A stretch of DNA of 64,000 bases from Symbiopectobacterium purcellii. Lineage in GTDB: Bacteria > Pseudomonadota > Gammaproteobacteria > Enterobacterales > Enterobacteriaceae. Positions 20,365 through 27,800 of this stretch are shown one piece after another. How positions within the stretch are numbered: position 1 is the first letter of the stretch; the number at the start of each line of letters is the position of its first letter. The translations under genes were made by a program, and so were the position numbers. The stretch is taken from assembly GCF_019797845.1 (NCBI RefSeq), contig NZ_CP081864.1:1-64000 (forward strand). Direction: 5' to 3'. The notes beneath the pieces were generated by a model, which saw only the letters and a list, made by a program, of their open reading frames with translations, did no database searches and was not told where the DNA came from.

Positions 20365-21408
20365 ATGGCAAAAACGGTCGAGCAGATCGCCAATGATTTA
20401 AATCTCTCCATCACCACCGTTCGGCTGGTGCTGAACGGTAAAGCCGAGCAATACCGTATCAGCGCCAAGACGCAGCAGCGGATAACCCACTATGTGACGG
20501 AGCATGGTTATACCGTTAACTACACGGCGCGCAGCCTGAAATTAAATAAAACCGACACGCTGGGTCTGATTATTCCCCGCCTCTCCAACCCGTTTTTTTC
20601 CACGCTGGCGGAGAAGTTGGAGATCCGCTGCCGGGCGGCAGGCTATCAGTTGATGATCAGCTGTACCTACAGCGATGCAAAGTATGAAAACAAACTGGTA
20701 GACGCGCTGCTGCAACGCAACGTGGACGGCCTGTTTGTCGTGCCCTCTTCGCGTCAAACACAACTGCACCATGTGAAAATGGTCAACCGCCCGCTGGTGG
20801 TACTGGACCGTGATTTCGGTGCAGAAGACGTTTCTCTGGTAGTGAGTGATAACTTGCAGGGCGGTGTTCAACTGGCACAGGCGATGTTGGCACGCAGCCT
20901 CGACAAAGGGACGACACTCTGCGATGAGCCGCTCTATTTTATGGCGGGAGACACTCGGCAGCCGGCGATAAAGGAGCGCCTGAAAGGGTATCAGCAGGCG
21001 TTGCTGCAACACGGCATCAAGGCGCCGGCGGAGTGGATTTTGCAGGCCGAACACAACCGCCGCGAAGACGGTGTCGCCATGATGCAAACCTTTCTTGCAC
21101 GTCATGCCCACGCGCCTAAAGCCTTTATCGCGTCATCTTTGCCCGTGTTGGAAGGGGTTCTGAGCGCGCTGCGTGAACGTTATGGCGCAATCCCCGCCGA
21201 CATGAATATTGGCACCTTCGATGAGCACGCCATGTTGGGTTTTCTCGCCAATAATCTCTGGTCAATGCGGCAGGATGAAGACGCCTGGGCGGAGCAGGCA
21301 TTTACGCTGATGCAGCGCGCCTTGCACGGAGAAAATCCGCTGGCGCGAGCCATTATTCCCATGACGTTAATTCATCGGCGTCAGGCATTGAGCGACCTTT
21401 CCTCGTAA
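20365..21408 (+). CDS. LacI-family transcriptional regulator
   Basis: A 347-residue repressor. The N-terminal HTH TVEQIANDLNLSITTVRLVLN spans about residues 3-23, with the hinge region near 40-55 and a periplasmic-binding-protein-like sensor domain (LGLIIPRLSNPFFSTLAEKLE onward). The start at 20365 places the HTH at the very N-terminus as in the family; a longer reading adds 24 residues across an intergenic hairpin. The recognition helix lacks the usual VSRVLN and reads TTVRLVLN. It probably represses the 11597-20259 operon through the 22-bp palindrome, with an intermediate or substrate as inducer. Confidence 0.92.
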   Translation: MAKTVEQIANDLNLSITTVRLVLNGKAEQYRISAKTQQRITHYVTEHGYTVNYTARSLKLNKTDTLGLIIPRLSNPFFSTLAEKLEIRCRAAGYQLMISCTYSDAKYENKLVDALLQRNVDGLFVVPSSRQTQLHHVKMVNRPLVVLDRDFGAEDVSLVVSDNLQGGVQLAQAMLARSLDKGTTLCDEPLYFMAGDTRQPAIKERLKGYQQALLQHGIKAPAEWILQAEHNRREDGVAMMQTFLARHAHAPKAFIASSLPVLEGVLSALRERYGAIPADMNIGTFDEHAMLGFLANNLWSMRQDEDAWAEQAFTLMQRALHGENPLARAIIPMTLIHRRQALSDLSS

Positions 21409-21422
21409 AAATCCGCTTCATA

Positions 21423-21440
21423 TCGCGGTAATCACCGCGA
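21423..21440 (+). other. Hairpin after the lacI-type gene
   Basis: Perfect arms TCGCGGT / ACCGCGA with a four-base loop 14 bases after the stop, followed by AAAATG rather than T. Possible factor-dependent terminator or 3' stabiliser. Confidence 0.5.
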
Positions 21441-21593
21441 AAATGCAAGAAAATCGTCATGTGATATGTGTATACTCTTGATACGATTATACTTTTTTGC
21501 ATGGCTACTGATTGGCAACCCCGTCAGTTTTCGTGTTTGCGGGTACTGAACACACAGTGTAATACGCGATTAAAAAAACAAGAGGCACATTGC

Positions 21594-21947
21594 GTGAAGC
21601 GATCCTATTTTTTATATTTTGGCAGTAATAGAAATAAGGAAGATGTTAACGCGTTGTTGAGTCAATATTGGGATATCGTTTGTGTGGCTCACGATAATTA
21701 TTATTGTGGTCGCTATTATTTATATTCCGGTTTTTATGCCGATCGACTCACCGTGAAAGATAATAAAATTGCAGGGACGGAGGAGTGGCTCGATGAGGAT
21801 AATCGTCACTACCGTACCCTTATCGAAGTGTCGTTTATTCATGGACGTAATGCAGATAAATTGAACCGGTGCGAATTTATTAAAGAAGCGTTCGCACAAT
21901 TGAAAATCGCCGAGGTCATCGGCGATAAATGTATTGAAGAGATTTAA
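21594..21947 (+). CDS. Unrecognised 117-residue protein
   Basis: I do not recognise this protein. The GTG start is chosen because AAGAGG lies eight bases before it; the ORF itself stays open back to 21468 without a better site. The product is rich in Tyr, Asn and Asp (FGSNRNKEDVNALLSQYW, DNYYCGRYYLYSGFYADRL), probably soluble, without signal peptide or membrane segment. Base composition is AT-richer than both neighbours, suggesting separate acquisition. The small acidic, aromatic-rich character is reminiscent of orphan immunity proteins, but this is a guess. Confidence 0.55.
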   Translation: MKRSYFLYFGSNRNKEDVNALLSQYWDIVCVAHDNYYCGRYYLYSGFYADRLTVKDNKIAGTEEWLDEDNRHYRTLIEVSFIHGRNADKLNRCEFIKEAFAQLKIAEVIGDKCIEEI

Positions 21948-22026
21948 CGCCTATACCCTGTGCGCCGTACCCGATGGCGCAGCACTGTCCGCGTCCAAAC
22001 GTACCGTGTCAATCGCTGACGACTAT

Positions 22027-23448
22027 TTATGTCTCGCTATCGTCACTGCTGAGCGCCAATTGCGCCAAGGTGACAGGTTTAAGGGGAAAACGGGCGCGCG
22101 CGTATCCGGTTTCTGATACGTGGCGCTGCTGCGTGTCGGCCAGAATAACCGCCGCGTTGTGCCCACACATCCGTCCCTGACAGGGGCCCATGCCGCAGCG
22201 GGTAAATGCCTTCAACTGATTCATGCCGATGCAACCCGCGCGCGCGGCCTGACGAATTTCCCCGGCGCTCACCTGTTCACAGCGGCAGATGGTCACGTCG
22301 TCGTGCGGTTTTTGTGCCTGTTTGGGGATGGGGTAAAGCGCTGCCAGAAAGGGGCGCAGCGAACGCAGCGCGGCGCGCTGTTGCCGCAGTGCAGTATGTT
22401 GTTGCTGATAGTCATCTTCTGCGAGCTTGCCGGCTGCATGCACAATGCTTAATGCGGCCAACTGTCCGCTGAGTATTGCCGCTTCTCCCCCCTCAATGCC
22501 GCCCGCGTCCCCCGCCAGATAGATGCCGGATTGACTACTTTCCTGACGTTCGTCCACTTCCGGCTGCCAGTAATGTTGCTCATCATCCCAAACCAGTTTA
22601 CAACCGAGGGCATTGGCGCACTGCGTGGCTGGGATCACCCCGATATGGCTCAATACCGTTGAGGTAGTGCGCTGTATTGGATGGCCTCGATGTGAAAAAC
22701 GCACGGCGGTGACCTGCGTTTCTCCTTCAAGGGCAATATCGGTGACGCCTGAATAATAAGGCACTTTGGCGCGTTGCAGTTCGCGCAGCAGTGTGATGCC
22801 TTTGAACAGATCGCGTGACGTATGCCGTAATGCTTTTGGCAACCGAGGCAGCGCCCGCAGATAATCCTGCGTGCGCGTGGTGTCCAGCACCGCTTGAATT
22901 CGGCCTCCCGCACGGATCACCTGCGCGGCGAACAGCAACAACAGTGGACCGTTGCCCACCAGAATGCTGTCCGCCGGGGGCAACAATCCCGCTGATTTCA
23001 TTAACAGCTGTGCGGCACCCACCGTCATCGCACCGGGCAATGTCCAGCCCGGCAGCGGGAAGCTGCGCTCTTGTGCGCCGGTTGCTAGCAGAATAAAACG
23101 GGCTTGCACCACATGCTGGCGTGGGGACTCGCTCTGTTCCAGCAGATAGACCTGTTTCTCTGACGTCACCTGCCAGACGACAGTACGCGCCAGATAGCGC
23201 ACGTGGGGTAAGAAGGCGACGTCTGCCAGGCTGCGGCGTTCGCTGTACTCTTTGCCGAACAGGGTTTGTGGGTTGGCAAACGGAGACTGGGTAACCTGTC
23301 GCAGTAGTTGACCGCCCGGTAACGGATTTTCATCGGCCAGCCAGACGGACAAGCCTGCTGCGCTGGCGATCTGCGCGGCTTTCAGCCCGGCCGGGCCTGC
23401 GCCAATAATCAGCAGGTCGCAGGTATTCACTGTTGTGGTCTGGGTCAT
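22027..23448 (-). CDS. FAD/NAD(P)-binding oxidoreductase, HcnB/opine oxidase subunit A-like
   Basis: A 473-residue flavoprotein. The N-terminal FAD dinucleotide fold has LLIIGAGPAGLKAAQIASAAGLSV near residue 12, a second nucleotide fold near 160 (SILVGNGPLLLLFAAQVI), the ATG motif LATGAQERSFPLPG, and the GD motif IYLAGDAGGIEGGEAAILSG. The C-terminus has a BFD-like four-cysteine cluster: CRC near 385, then CGMGPCQGRMC near 418. This matches the HcnB/OoxA/NoxA large subunit of flavin dehydrogenases. Its start overlaps the stop of the ferredoxin-like gene by four bases (ATGA), so the two are translated together. Confidence 0.9.
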   Translation of the reverse strand: MTQTTTVNTCDLLIIGAGPAGLKAAQIASAAGLSVWLADENPLPGGQLLRQVTQSPFANPQTLFGKEYSERRSLADVAFLPHVRYLARTVVWQVTSEKQVYLLEQSESPRQHVVQARFILLATGAQERSFPLPGWTLPGAMTVGAAQLLMKSAGLLPPADSILVGNGPLLLLFAAQVIRAGGRIQAVLDTTRTQDYLRALPRLPKALRHTSRDLFKGITLLRELQRAKVPYYSGVTDIALEGETQVTAVRFSHRGHPIQRTTSTVLSHIGVIPATQCANALGCKLVWDDEQHYWQPEVDERQESSQSGIYLAGDAGGIEGGEAAILSGQLAALSIVHAAGKLAEDDYQQQHTALRQQRAALRSLRPFLAALYPIPKQAQKPHDDVTICRCEQVSAGEIRQAARAGCIGMNQLKAFTRCGMGPCQGRMCGHNAAVILADTQQRHVSETGYARARFPLKPVTLAQLALSSDDSET

Positions 23449-23753
23449 GATAACACTCTCGGGCCCCGAGGCAGGGTCACTCGCATACCGTCACGCACTG
23501 GCGTCATGCAAGATTGCACGTTGGGAATATCATCTACCGTGACACGACATTCGAAGCAGACGCCCATCATGCAAAACGGGCCGCGCGGCTGCTGATCAAT
23601 GGCAGTATGGCGCGTGGTGGTGATGCCGTTTGCCAGCAGCGCGGCGGCCAGCGTCCAGCCAGCGCGTGCGGTAATGGGCTCATCGTTCACCCACAGGGTG
23701 ATTTGCGGTGCATCAACCGTGGGTAGCGGCTGGAACCGGGAAACGCTGGACAT
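23445..23753 (-). CDS. Small [2Fe-2S] subunit, HcnA-like
   Basis: A 102-residue ferredoxin-fold protein. The cluster ligands are in FCMMGVCFECRV plus a distal Cys in VQSCMTPVRDGM, the pattern of HcnA and of the small subunits of opine oxidases and related sarcosine-oxidase-like complexes. The start giving MSSVSRFQPLPTVDAPQ is preferred; a longer reading adds ten residues. It overlaps the upstream DAO-type gene by 41 bases and the downstream gene by four, so the three form a tight translational unit and almost certainly one heterotrimer. Confidence 0.88.
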   Translation of the reverse strand: MSSVSRFQPLPTVDAPQITLWVNDEPITARAGWTLAAALLANGITTTRHTAIDQQPRGPFCMMGVCFECRVTVDDIPNVQSCMTPVRDGMRVTLPRGPRVLS

Positions 23754-24831
23754 GAAATACCTCGAAAAGCGAAGGAAGTGCACCGCCTAAAATCCACGCA
23801 GGGAGCAGCTCGCTATGCAGCGCTGCCAGGGTAACACCGCTGTGGCAGGTGACGGCAAAAGCGCCGGGGTAGCGACGGGATTCATCATAAACCGGCAAAC
23901 CATCAGGCGTCATGATTCGCAACGCGCCCCAGGTGCGTACAATTTGCGCGTGGGCCAGACAGGGGAAAGCGCGTATTGCCCGTTGGGCAATCTGCTGTTG
24001 AACCTCTGGCTGCGTCTGAGTGTTAAACCCGACATGCTCTTGCGAGTCCCCGCTCATCACCGTGCCCTCCTGCGTTTGCCGTAGCAGGTTGGAGGGATAG
24101 CGCAGAAAAGGAGCCAGCCGTTCGGTCACCAATACCTGACCGCGCACCGGTTCAATCGGGATAGAGAGATCGACCTGTGCCCCAAGGCGCGCATTTTCCA
24201 GCCCGGCGGCCAGCACGATACGTTTGGCGTGCCATTTGCCCTGCGGCGTGTGCAAGGTGAAACCGTCCTGATGGCTTTCAATCTCACTGACCGGATGGGA
24301 CGGAAAATAGTGCCCGCCCGTCTCCTGAAAGGCGCAGGACAGTGCGCGCAGCGTCAGTAGCGGATTGACATGGCCGTCATGGGGCGAATAGATGGCACCG
24401 GCTATGTGGCGTGATGCTTCAGGCACATGCTGGCGCAGCGTGGCGTTATCCCACACCTCGTAGCGAAAATCCGGATTGCCCTGTTGCAGCTTACTGACAT
24501 TGCGTATGGCGCTGGCCAGAGCGTCTGGCGTCAAACAGAAATTGATGCCGCCGGGCTGAGACAAGCCGCAATCAATATCGGTTTCAGTGCGTAGGCGCTG
24601 CGCAAAGTCGGGCCAGCGTGTGGAGGCAAGGCAGGATAATTGGCTGTAAGGTGGACAATTGACGCCTTTGCCCTGCACCCAAATCAGGCCGAAGTTACCG
24701 CGCGAGGCGCGAAAATCGGTGTCGCCGCCGTCGAGAATCGCAGTATGGGCGTGTTGGCGCTGCAAACCATAAGCGATGGCGTGGCCGACGATGCCGCCGC
24801 CGATCACGATAACGTCATAGCGTTGTGTCAT
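23713..24831 (-). CDS. FAD-dependent D-amino-acid/opine oxidase-type subunit, HcnC-like
   Basis: A DAO-superfamily flavoprotein of 372 residues. The FAD motif VIVIGGGIVGHAIAYGLQR is near residue 7, followed by ASRGNFGLIWVQGKG in the flavin-contacting region, and a C-terminal ITPDGLPVYDES-type substrate/FAD loop. The start at the ATG for MTQRYDVIV leaves a normal N-terminus; an upstream extension of 44 residues is not family-like. With the two downstream genes it makes an HcnABC-like complex. It should oxidise the C-N bond of an amino acid or secondary amine; which one is not visible. Confidence 0.88.
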   Translation of the reverse strand: MTQRYDVIVIGGGIVGHAIAYGLQRQHAHTAILDGGDTDFRASRGNFGLIWVQGKGVNCPPYSQLSCLASTRWPDFAQRLRTETDIDCGLSQPGGINFCLTPDALASAIRNVSKLQQGNPDFRYEVWDNATLRQHVPEASRHIAGAIYSPHDGHVNPLLTLRALSCAFQETGGHYFPSHPVSEIESHQDGFTLHTPQGKWHAKRIVLAAGLENARLGAQVDLSIPIEPVRGQVLVTERLAPFLRYPSNLLRQTQEGTVMSGDSQEHVGFNTQTQPEVQQQIAQRAIRAFPCLAHAQIVRTWGALRIMTPDGLPVYDESRRYPGAFAVTCHSGVTLAALHSELLPAWILGGALPSLFEVFHVQRFPVPAATHG

Positions 24832-24856
24832 GAAGGGATTACCTGATGAAAACCTG

Positions 24857-25594
24857 TTACCGGCACCAATTGTCTCCCCCATCATAAGCGCGCGGTTGCA
24901 GCGCGCTATAGAACCAGCGTACCAACGATACGGTGTCGAATACCGGCAAACCAAAGTGAGCATGCAGCGTGGCGCTGAAGGGGGCCAGGTTGGTGCATTC
25001 GAGCACCAACGCCCCGGTTTGCGGGTAGCGCGCCAGCGCCTGCTGCGCGGTGGCTAGCACTTCTTGCTGTAAAATAGCATACGGGACGCTGTCGTCTCCG
25101 TCACGAATTGAACGCACAAACTCGGAATCCGGGGCCATCCCCACCACGTGCGCATCGCTGGGGATACCGACTTTTTCCAGATAATCGCCGCGCAGTGCGC
25201 GATCGTCGAAGGTCAAGATCAGCGGTGTTTTCCCAGCGGGAAGCAGGCGCTGTACCAGCGGATATTGCAGCAGGCTGCTGGTGACAATCGGCACCGGCGA
25301 CCAGGCTGCCAACTCTTGCTGATAGTAGGAGAGGAAGCCGCAACTGGTGGTCAACCCATCAACGCCCTCGTCGATGAGGGCCTGCGCTGCACGTTTAAAC
25401 GGCTCCAGCAAATCGTGTTGATCGAGGTGGCCCATCCGCTGTGGGATGGCCTCTTCCACCACCCAATAGCGTACCGGAAACGGCCAGGTGCCGGGGTTGC
25501 CAATATCGCCCAGATAGCGGCGAAAATGGGTTTTTACCATCAAAATACCGAGTGTGGCCGGTGGTGTGGCAAAGCCAGTGTGAATGTCTGACAT
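24857..25594 (-). CDS. Aspartate/glutamate racemase-family protein
   Basis: A 245-residue protein of the Asp/Glu racemase fold. Two catalytic-type cysteines are visible: GLTTSCGFLSYY near residue 88 and ALVLECTNLAPF near 200, each in the expected family context. Related proteins racemise Asp, Glu or hydantoins, or act as maleate isomerases. The ATG at 25594 is preferred to an upstream in-frame ATG. It lies between the PLP enzyme and the flavoenzyme genes with gaps of 13 and 25 bases. A role making the stereoisomer used by the oxidase is a reasonable inference. Confidence 0.82.
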   Translation of the reverse strand: MSDIHTGFATPPATLGILMVKTHFRRYLGDIGNPGTWPFPVRYWVVEEAIPQRMGHLDQHDLLEPFKRAAQALIDEGVDGLTTSCGFLSYYQQELAAWSPVPIVTSSLLQYPLVQRLLPAGKTPLILTFDDRALRGDYLEKVGIPSDAHVVGMAPDSEFVRSIRDGDDSVPYAILQQEVLATAQQALARYPQTGALVLECTNLAPFSATLHAHFGLPVFDTVSLVRWFYSALQPRAYDGGDNWCR

Positions 25595-25607
25595 GATTAG
25601 GGTTCCG

Positions 25608-26816
25608 TTAAGCGCGCCGGGAGGCGGCAATCACTGCGTCCAGAATTTGTTGCAGCAGCGCCTTTGACGTGGCGAAGTTGAGGCGTGCAAAAGCTTCTGC
25701 CCCGGGGTTAAAGGTTTCACCCGCGCTGAGCGCCACTTTGGCATGCTCTAGATAATACGCGCCTGCGGCGCCAGGTAAGTGCAGATCGCTAAAATCCAGC
25801 CAGGCGAAGTAGGTTGCTTCGGGGGGGTGGACGCGCACCTCCGGCAGGGCGGTGCGCACCGTGGTGATCACTTGATCACGCCGCTCCAGCAGATAATGGC
25901 GTGCGCCTTCCAACCAACTGTGGCCGCGATCCCAGGCGGCCACGGTAGCATCAATGCCGATACCGGAGGGGTAGCCTAAGATCCGGGCGGGCAGACGTTG
26001 GGTAAAGCGCTGTTTTAGCGCGCCGTCACCGAAGTACATCAGTGCACAGCGCAGCCCGGCGATATTGAAACTCTTACTGGCTGAGTTCAGGGTGATGGTG
26101 CGTGCCGCAAGTCCCGGTGCCACCGTAGCAAACGGAATATGTTCCTGCCCGGGATACACCAGATCGGCATGAATCTCATTGGCAATCACGATCAAATCAT
26201 GGGCTTCGGCCAGTGCTGCCAGCTTTTCCAGTTCATCACGCCGCAGTGCGCGACCGGTGGGGTTGTGTGGGTTACACAGCAGCAGGATGCGCGTGTTGGC
26301 GTCAATCTGGTTGGCAAGATGATCGAAATCGATTTCATAGCCCTGACCGTTGTCCACCAGGGGGCTGGCCTGTAAGCGGCGGCCGGTGTCATGGATGACA
26401 TCATAAAAGGGTGGATAGCTGGGGGTTTGCAGCACAATACCGTCACCTGGCTCACTGAATGCCAGAATCAGCAAATAGACTGCCTGCACCAATTCGTTGA
26501 GTGCCAATACGTTGGCTGGGTCGGTTTCCCAGTCAAACTCGCGTGCAGTATAGCGACTGAAGGCGCGCGCCAGCAAATGCTCCGCCCGGTCGCGTTGCCG
26601 GTAAGGGTAGCAGGTATCCTGAGCCAGATACCAGTGACGTAATACGTCAGCAACGGCAGGCGCTGGGGCGAAATCCATCTCCGCCACCCAGGCGGGGAGA
26701 ATCTCCAGCGCGTGATACTGCCACTTCATGCTTTGGCGACGGCGCAGCGTTTCTAGCGGCAGCGTGTATTGCTCGGCAAACTGTTGCGCGATACCGGCAT
26801 CGTAATGTGTGCTCAT
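25608..26816 (-). CDS. PatB/MalY-type PLP-dependent enzyme (aminotransferase or C-S lyase)
   Basis: A 402-residue fold-type I PLP enzyme. It begins with the PatB/MalY pattern TLRRRQSMKWQ and LPAWVAEMDFAPAPAVADVL, has SYPPFYDVI near 130, LLCNPHNPTGR near 180, and the PLP Lys in SASKSFNIAGLR near residue 245; the phosphate-binding Arg is in ARLNFA near the end. MalY-type proteins are usually cystathionine beta-lyases, some are aminotransferases. AGGTGG precedes the ATG. It is the first large gene of the operon and starts one base after the stop of a 24-codon leader ORF. Confidence 0.87.
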   Translation of the reverse strand: MSTHYDAGIAQQFAEQYTLPLETLRRRQSMKWQYHALEILPAWVAEMDFAPAPAVADVLRHWYLAQDTCYPYRQRDRAEHLLARAFSRYTAREFDWETDPANVLALNELVQAVYLLILAFSEPGDGIVLQTPSYPPFYDVIHDTGRRLQASPLVDNGQGYEIDFDHLANQIDANTRILLLCNPHNPTGRALRRDELEKLAALAEAHDLIVIANEIHADLVYPGQEHIPFATVAPGLAARTITLNSASKSFNIAGLRCALMYFGDGALKQRFTQRLPARILGYPSGIGIDATVAAWDRGHSWLEGARHYLLERRDQVITTVRTALPEVRVHPPEATYFAWLDFSDLHLPGAAGAYYLEHAKVALSAGETFNPGAEAFARLNFATSKALLQQILDAVIAASRRA

Positions 26817-26817
26817 G

Positions 26818-26892
26818 TTATACCACCTGCGGGATGCGTTTCGGCAAGGGCATTTTCAGCCAGGAAACCGACGTATCAATGGGCAGATGCAT
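26818..26892 (-). CDS. 24-codon leader ORF upstream of the PatB/MalY-type gene
   Basis: A short ORF too small for routine calling. Its ATG at 26892 is preceded by AAGGA with a seven-base spacer (AAGGAATCCTC-ATG), and its TAA ends one base before the ATG of the PLP enzyme. The product begins MHLPIDTSVSW, continues LKMPLPKRIPQVV, has one Trp and four Pro, and no Cys. This could be a translational-coupling leader, an attenuator peptide or a genuine small protein. I do not recognise the sequence. Confidence 0.6.
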   Translation of the reverse strand: MHLPIDTSVSWLKMPLPKRIPQVV

Positions 26893-26924
26893 GAGGATTC
26901 CTTCTGTTTTATTTGCCGTTGACA

Positions 26925-26942
26925 AGCCAATCATGGTTGGCT
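26925..26942. promoter_or_regulatory. Inverted repeat in the GntR-locus divergent promoter region
   Basis: AGCCAA-TCATGG-TTGGCT, perfect six-base arms, between the leader ORF and the 35-bp repeat. Candidate operator for the adjacent GntR-type regulator or another protein. Confidence 0.4.
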
Positions 26943-26957
26943 AAGTTGCGGTCAAAT

Positions 26958-26992
26958 TAACAAATATATATTTTATATTGTATAAACTTTAT
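26958..26992. promoter_or_regulatory. 35-bp repeated regulatory element, copy 1
   Basis: A very AT-rich 35-base segment identical at every base to 29463-29497 and in the same orientation. It contains the inverted repeat TTTATA-ttg-TATAAA. It lies between the divergent leader ORF/PLP operon and the gntR-type gene, 73 bases from the latter. Sharing by two transcription units points to a common operator or promoter element, most likely for the GntR protein. Confidence 0.7.
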
Positions 26993-27064
26993 CAGCTATG
27001 CATTGCCATTTAACGCATATGGCAGAGTGGTTATCCTGGCCGATAAATCAGCAATGAGGGCGCT

Positions 27065-27763
27065 ATGGATCAGATTGACGCAACAAACCGGGCCAGCCCG
27101 GCCCCCCTTCCCGTCGTGGTGGTTGACCGGCGGCCACTGACCGACCGCGTGGCGGACTATGTGCGCGATCTGATCGTGCAGGACATCCTGCAGCCCGGCG
27201 ATCCCATCAATGTGCAAAGCATTTGCAGCACCCTGCAAATCTCGCAAACCCCGCTGCGTGAAGCGCTGAAAATGCTGGCGGCCCAGGGGTTGGTGGATCT
27301 GCGCCCCAATAAGCGCGTGGTGGTAGCGTCTCTGGCGGCGAATGAAATCGAAGACATGCTGGTGGTGTATACCGAAATGGAAAAACTGGCGGGTCGACTG
27401 GCGGCATTGCAAGCGACACCGGACGATCTGCACGCGCTACAGCAGCAGGAACAGGCGCTGATGGCGGCGTTTCACGCAGGAGAGTCACTGCGCTATTTTC
27501 ATGCCAACCAAGCCTTTCATCAGGCATTGGTGCACGCTTCGCACAATGCGACACTGATCGAGCTGCACAATAATCTCAATGCCCGTCTGTATCGCACGCG
27601 TTTCAAAGGAAATCAGTGGAATGCGCGCAGTGGTGACTGGCAGCGCGTGGCTGAAGAGCACAGTAAAATTCTGCGCGCCATCGAGACGCGCGACGGTGAT
27701 CTGTGCGCGGAACTGCTGGCTCGTCACCTGAACGGTGCGCGTGCCTCCTTGCACGCGGACTGA
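27065..27763 (+). CDS. GntR-family regulator, FadR/FCD subfamily
   Basis: A 232-residue regulator. The winged HTH spans about residues 25-90 (LTDRVADYVRDLIVQDILQPGDPINVQSICSTLQISQTPLREALKMLAAQGLV) and is followed by an all-helical FCD domain with the metal-ligand pattern near FHANQAFHQALVHAS and a final RHL-type His (LLARHLNGAR). FCD proteins bind carboxylates or amino acids. It is divergent from the flavoenzyme operon and convergent with the orphan binding protein, and both of those units carry the same 35-bp element upstream, so it probably controls them. Confidence 0.92.
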   Translation: MDQIDATNRASPAPLPVVVVDRRPLTDRVADYVRDLIVQDILQPGDPINVQSICSTLQISQTPLREALKMLAAQGLVDLRPNKRVVVASLAANEIEDMLVVYTEMEKLAGRLAALQATPDDLHALQQQEQALMAAFHAGESLRYFHANQAFHQALVHASHNATLIELHNNLNARLYRTRFKGNQWNARSGDWQRVAEEHSKILRAIETRDGDLCAELLARHLNGARASLHAD

Positions 27764-27773
27764 TCCGGTTAGC

Positions 27774-27796
27774 CTCCCCGCGGATGCCGCGGGGAG
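27774..27796. terminator. GC-rich hairpin between convergent gntR-type and binding-protein genes
   Basis: Perfect 10-base arms CTCCCCGCGG / CCGCGGGGAG with a three-base loop. No T-run, but its place between converging genes suggests a shared terminator. Confidence 0.6.
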
Positions 27797-27800
27797 CATC

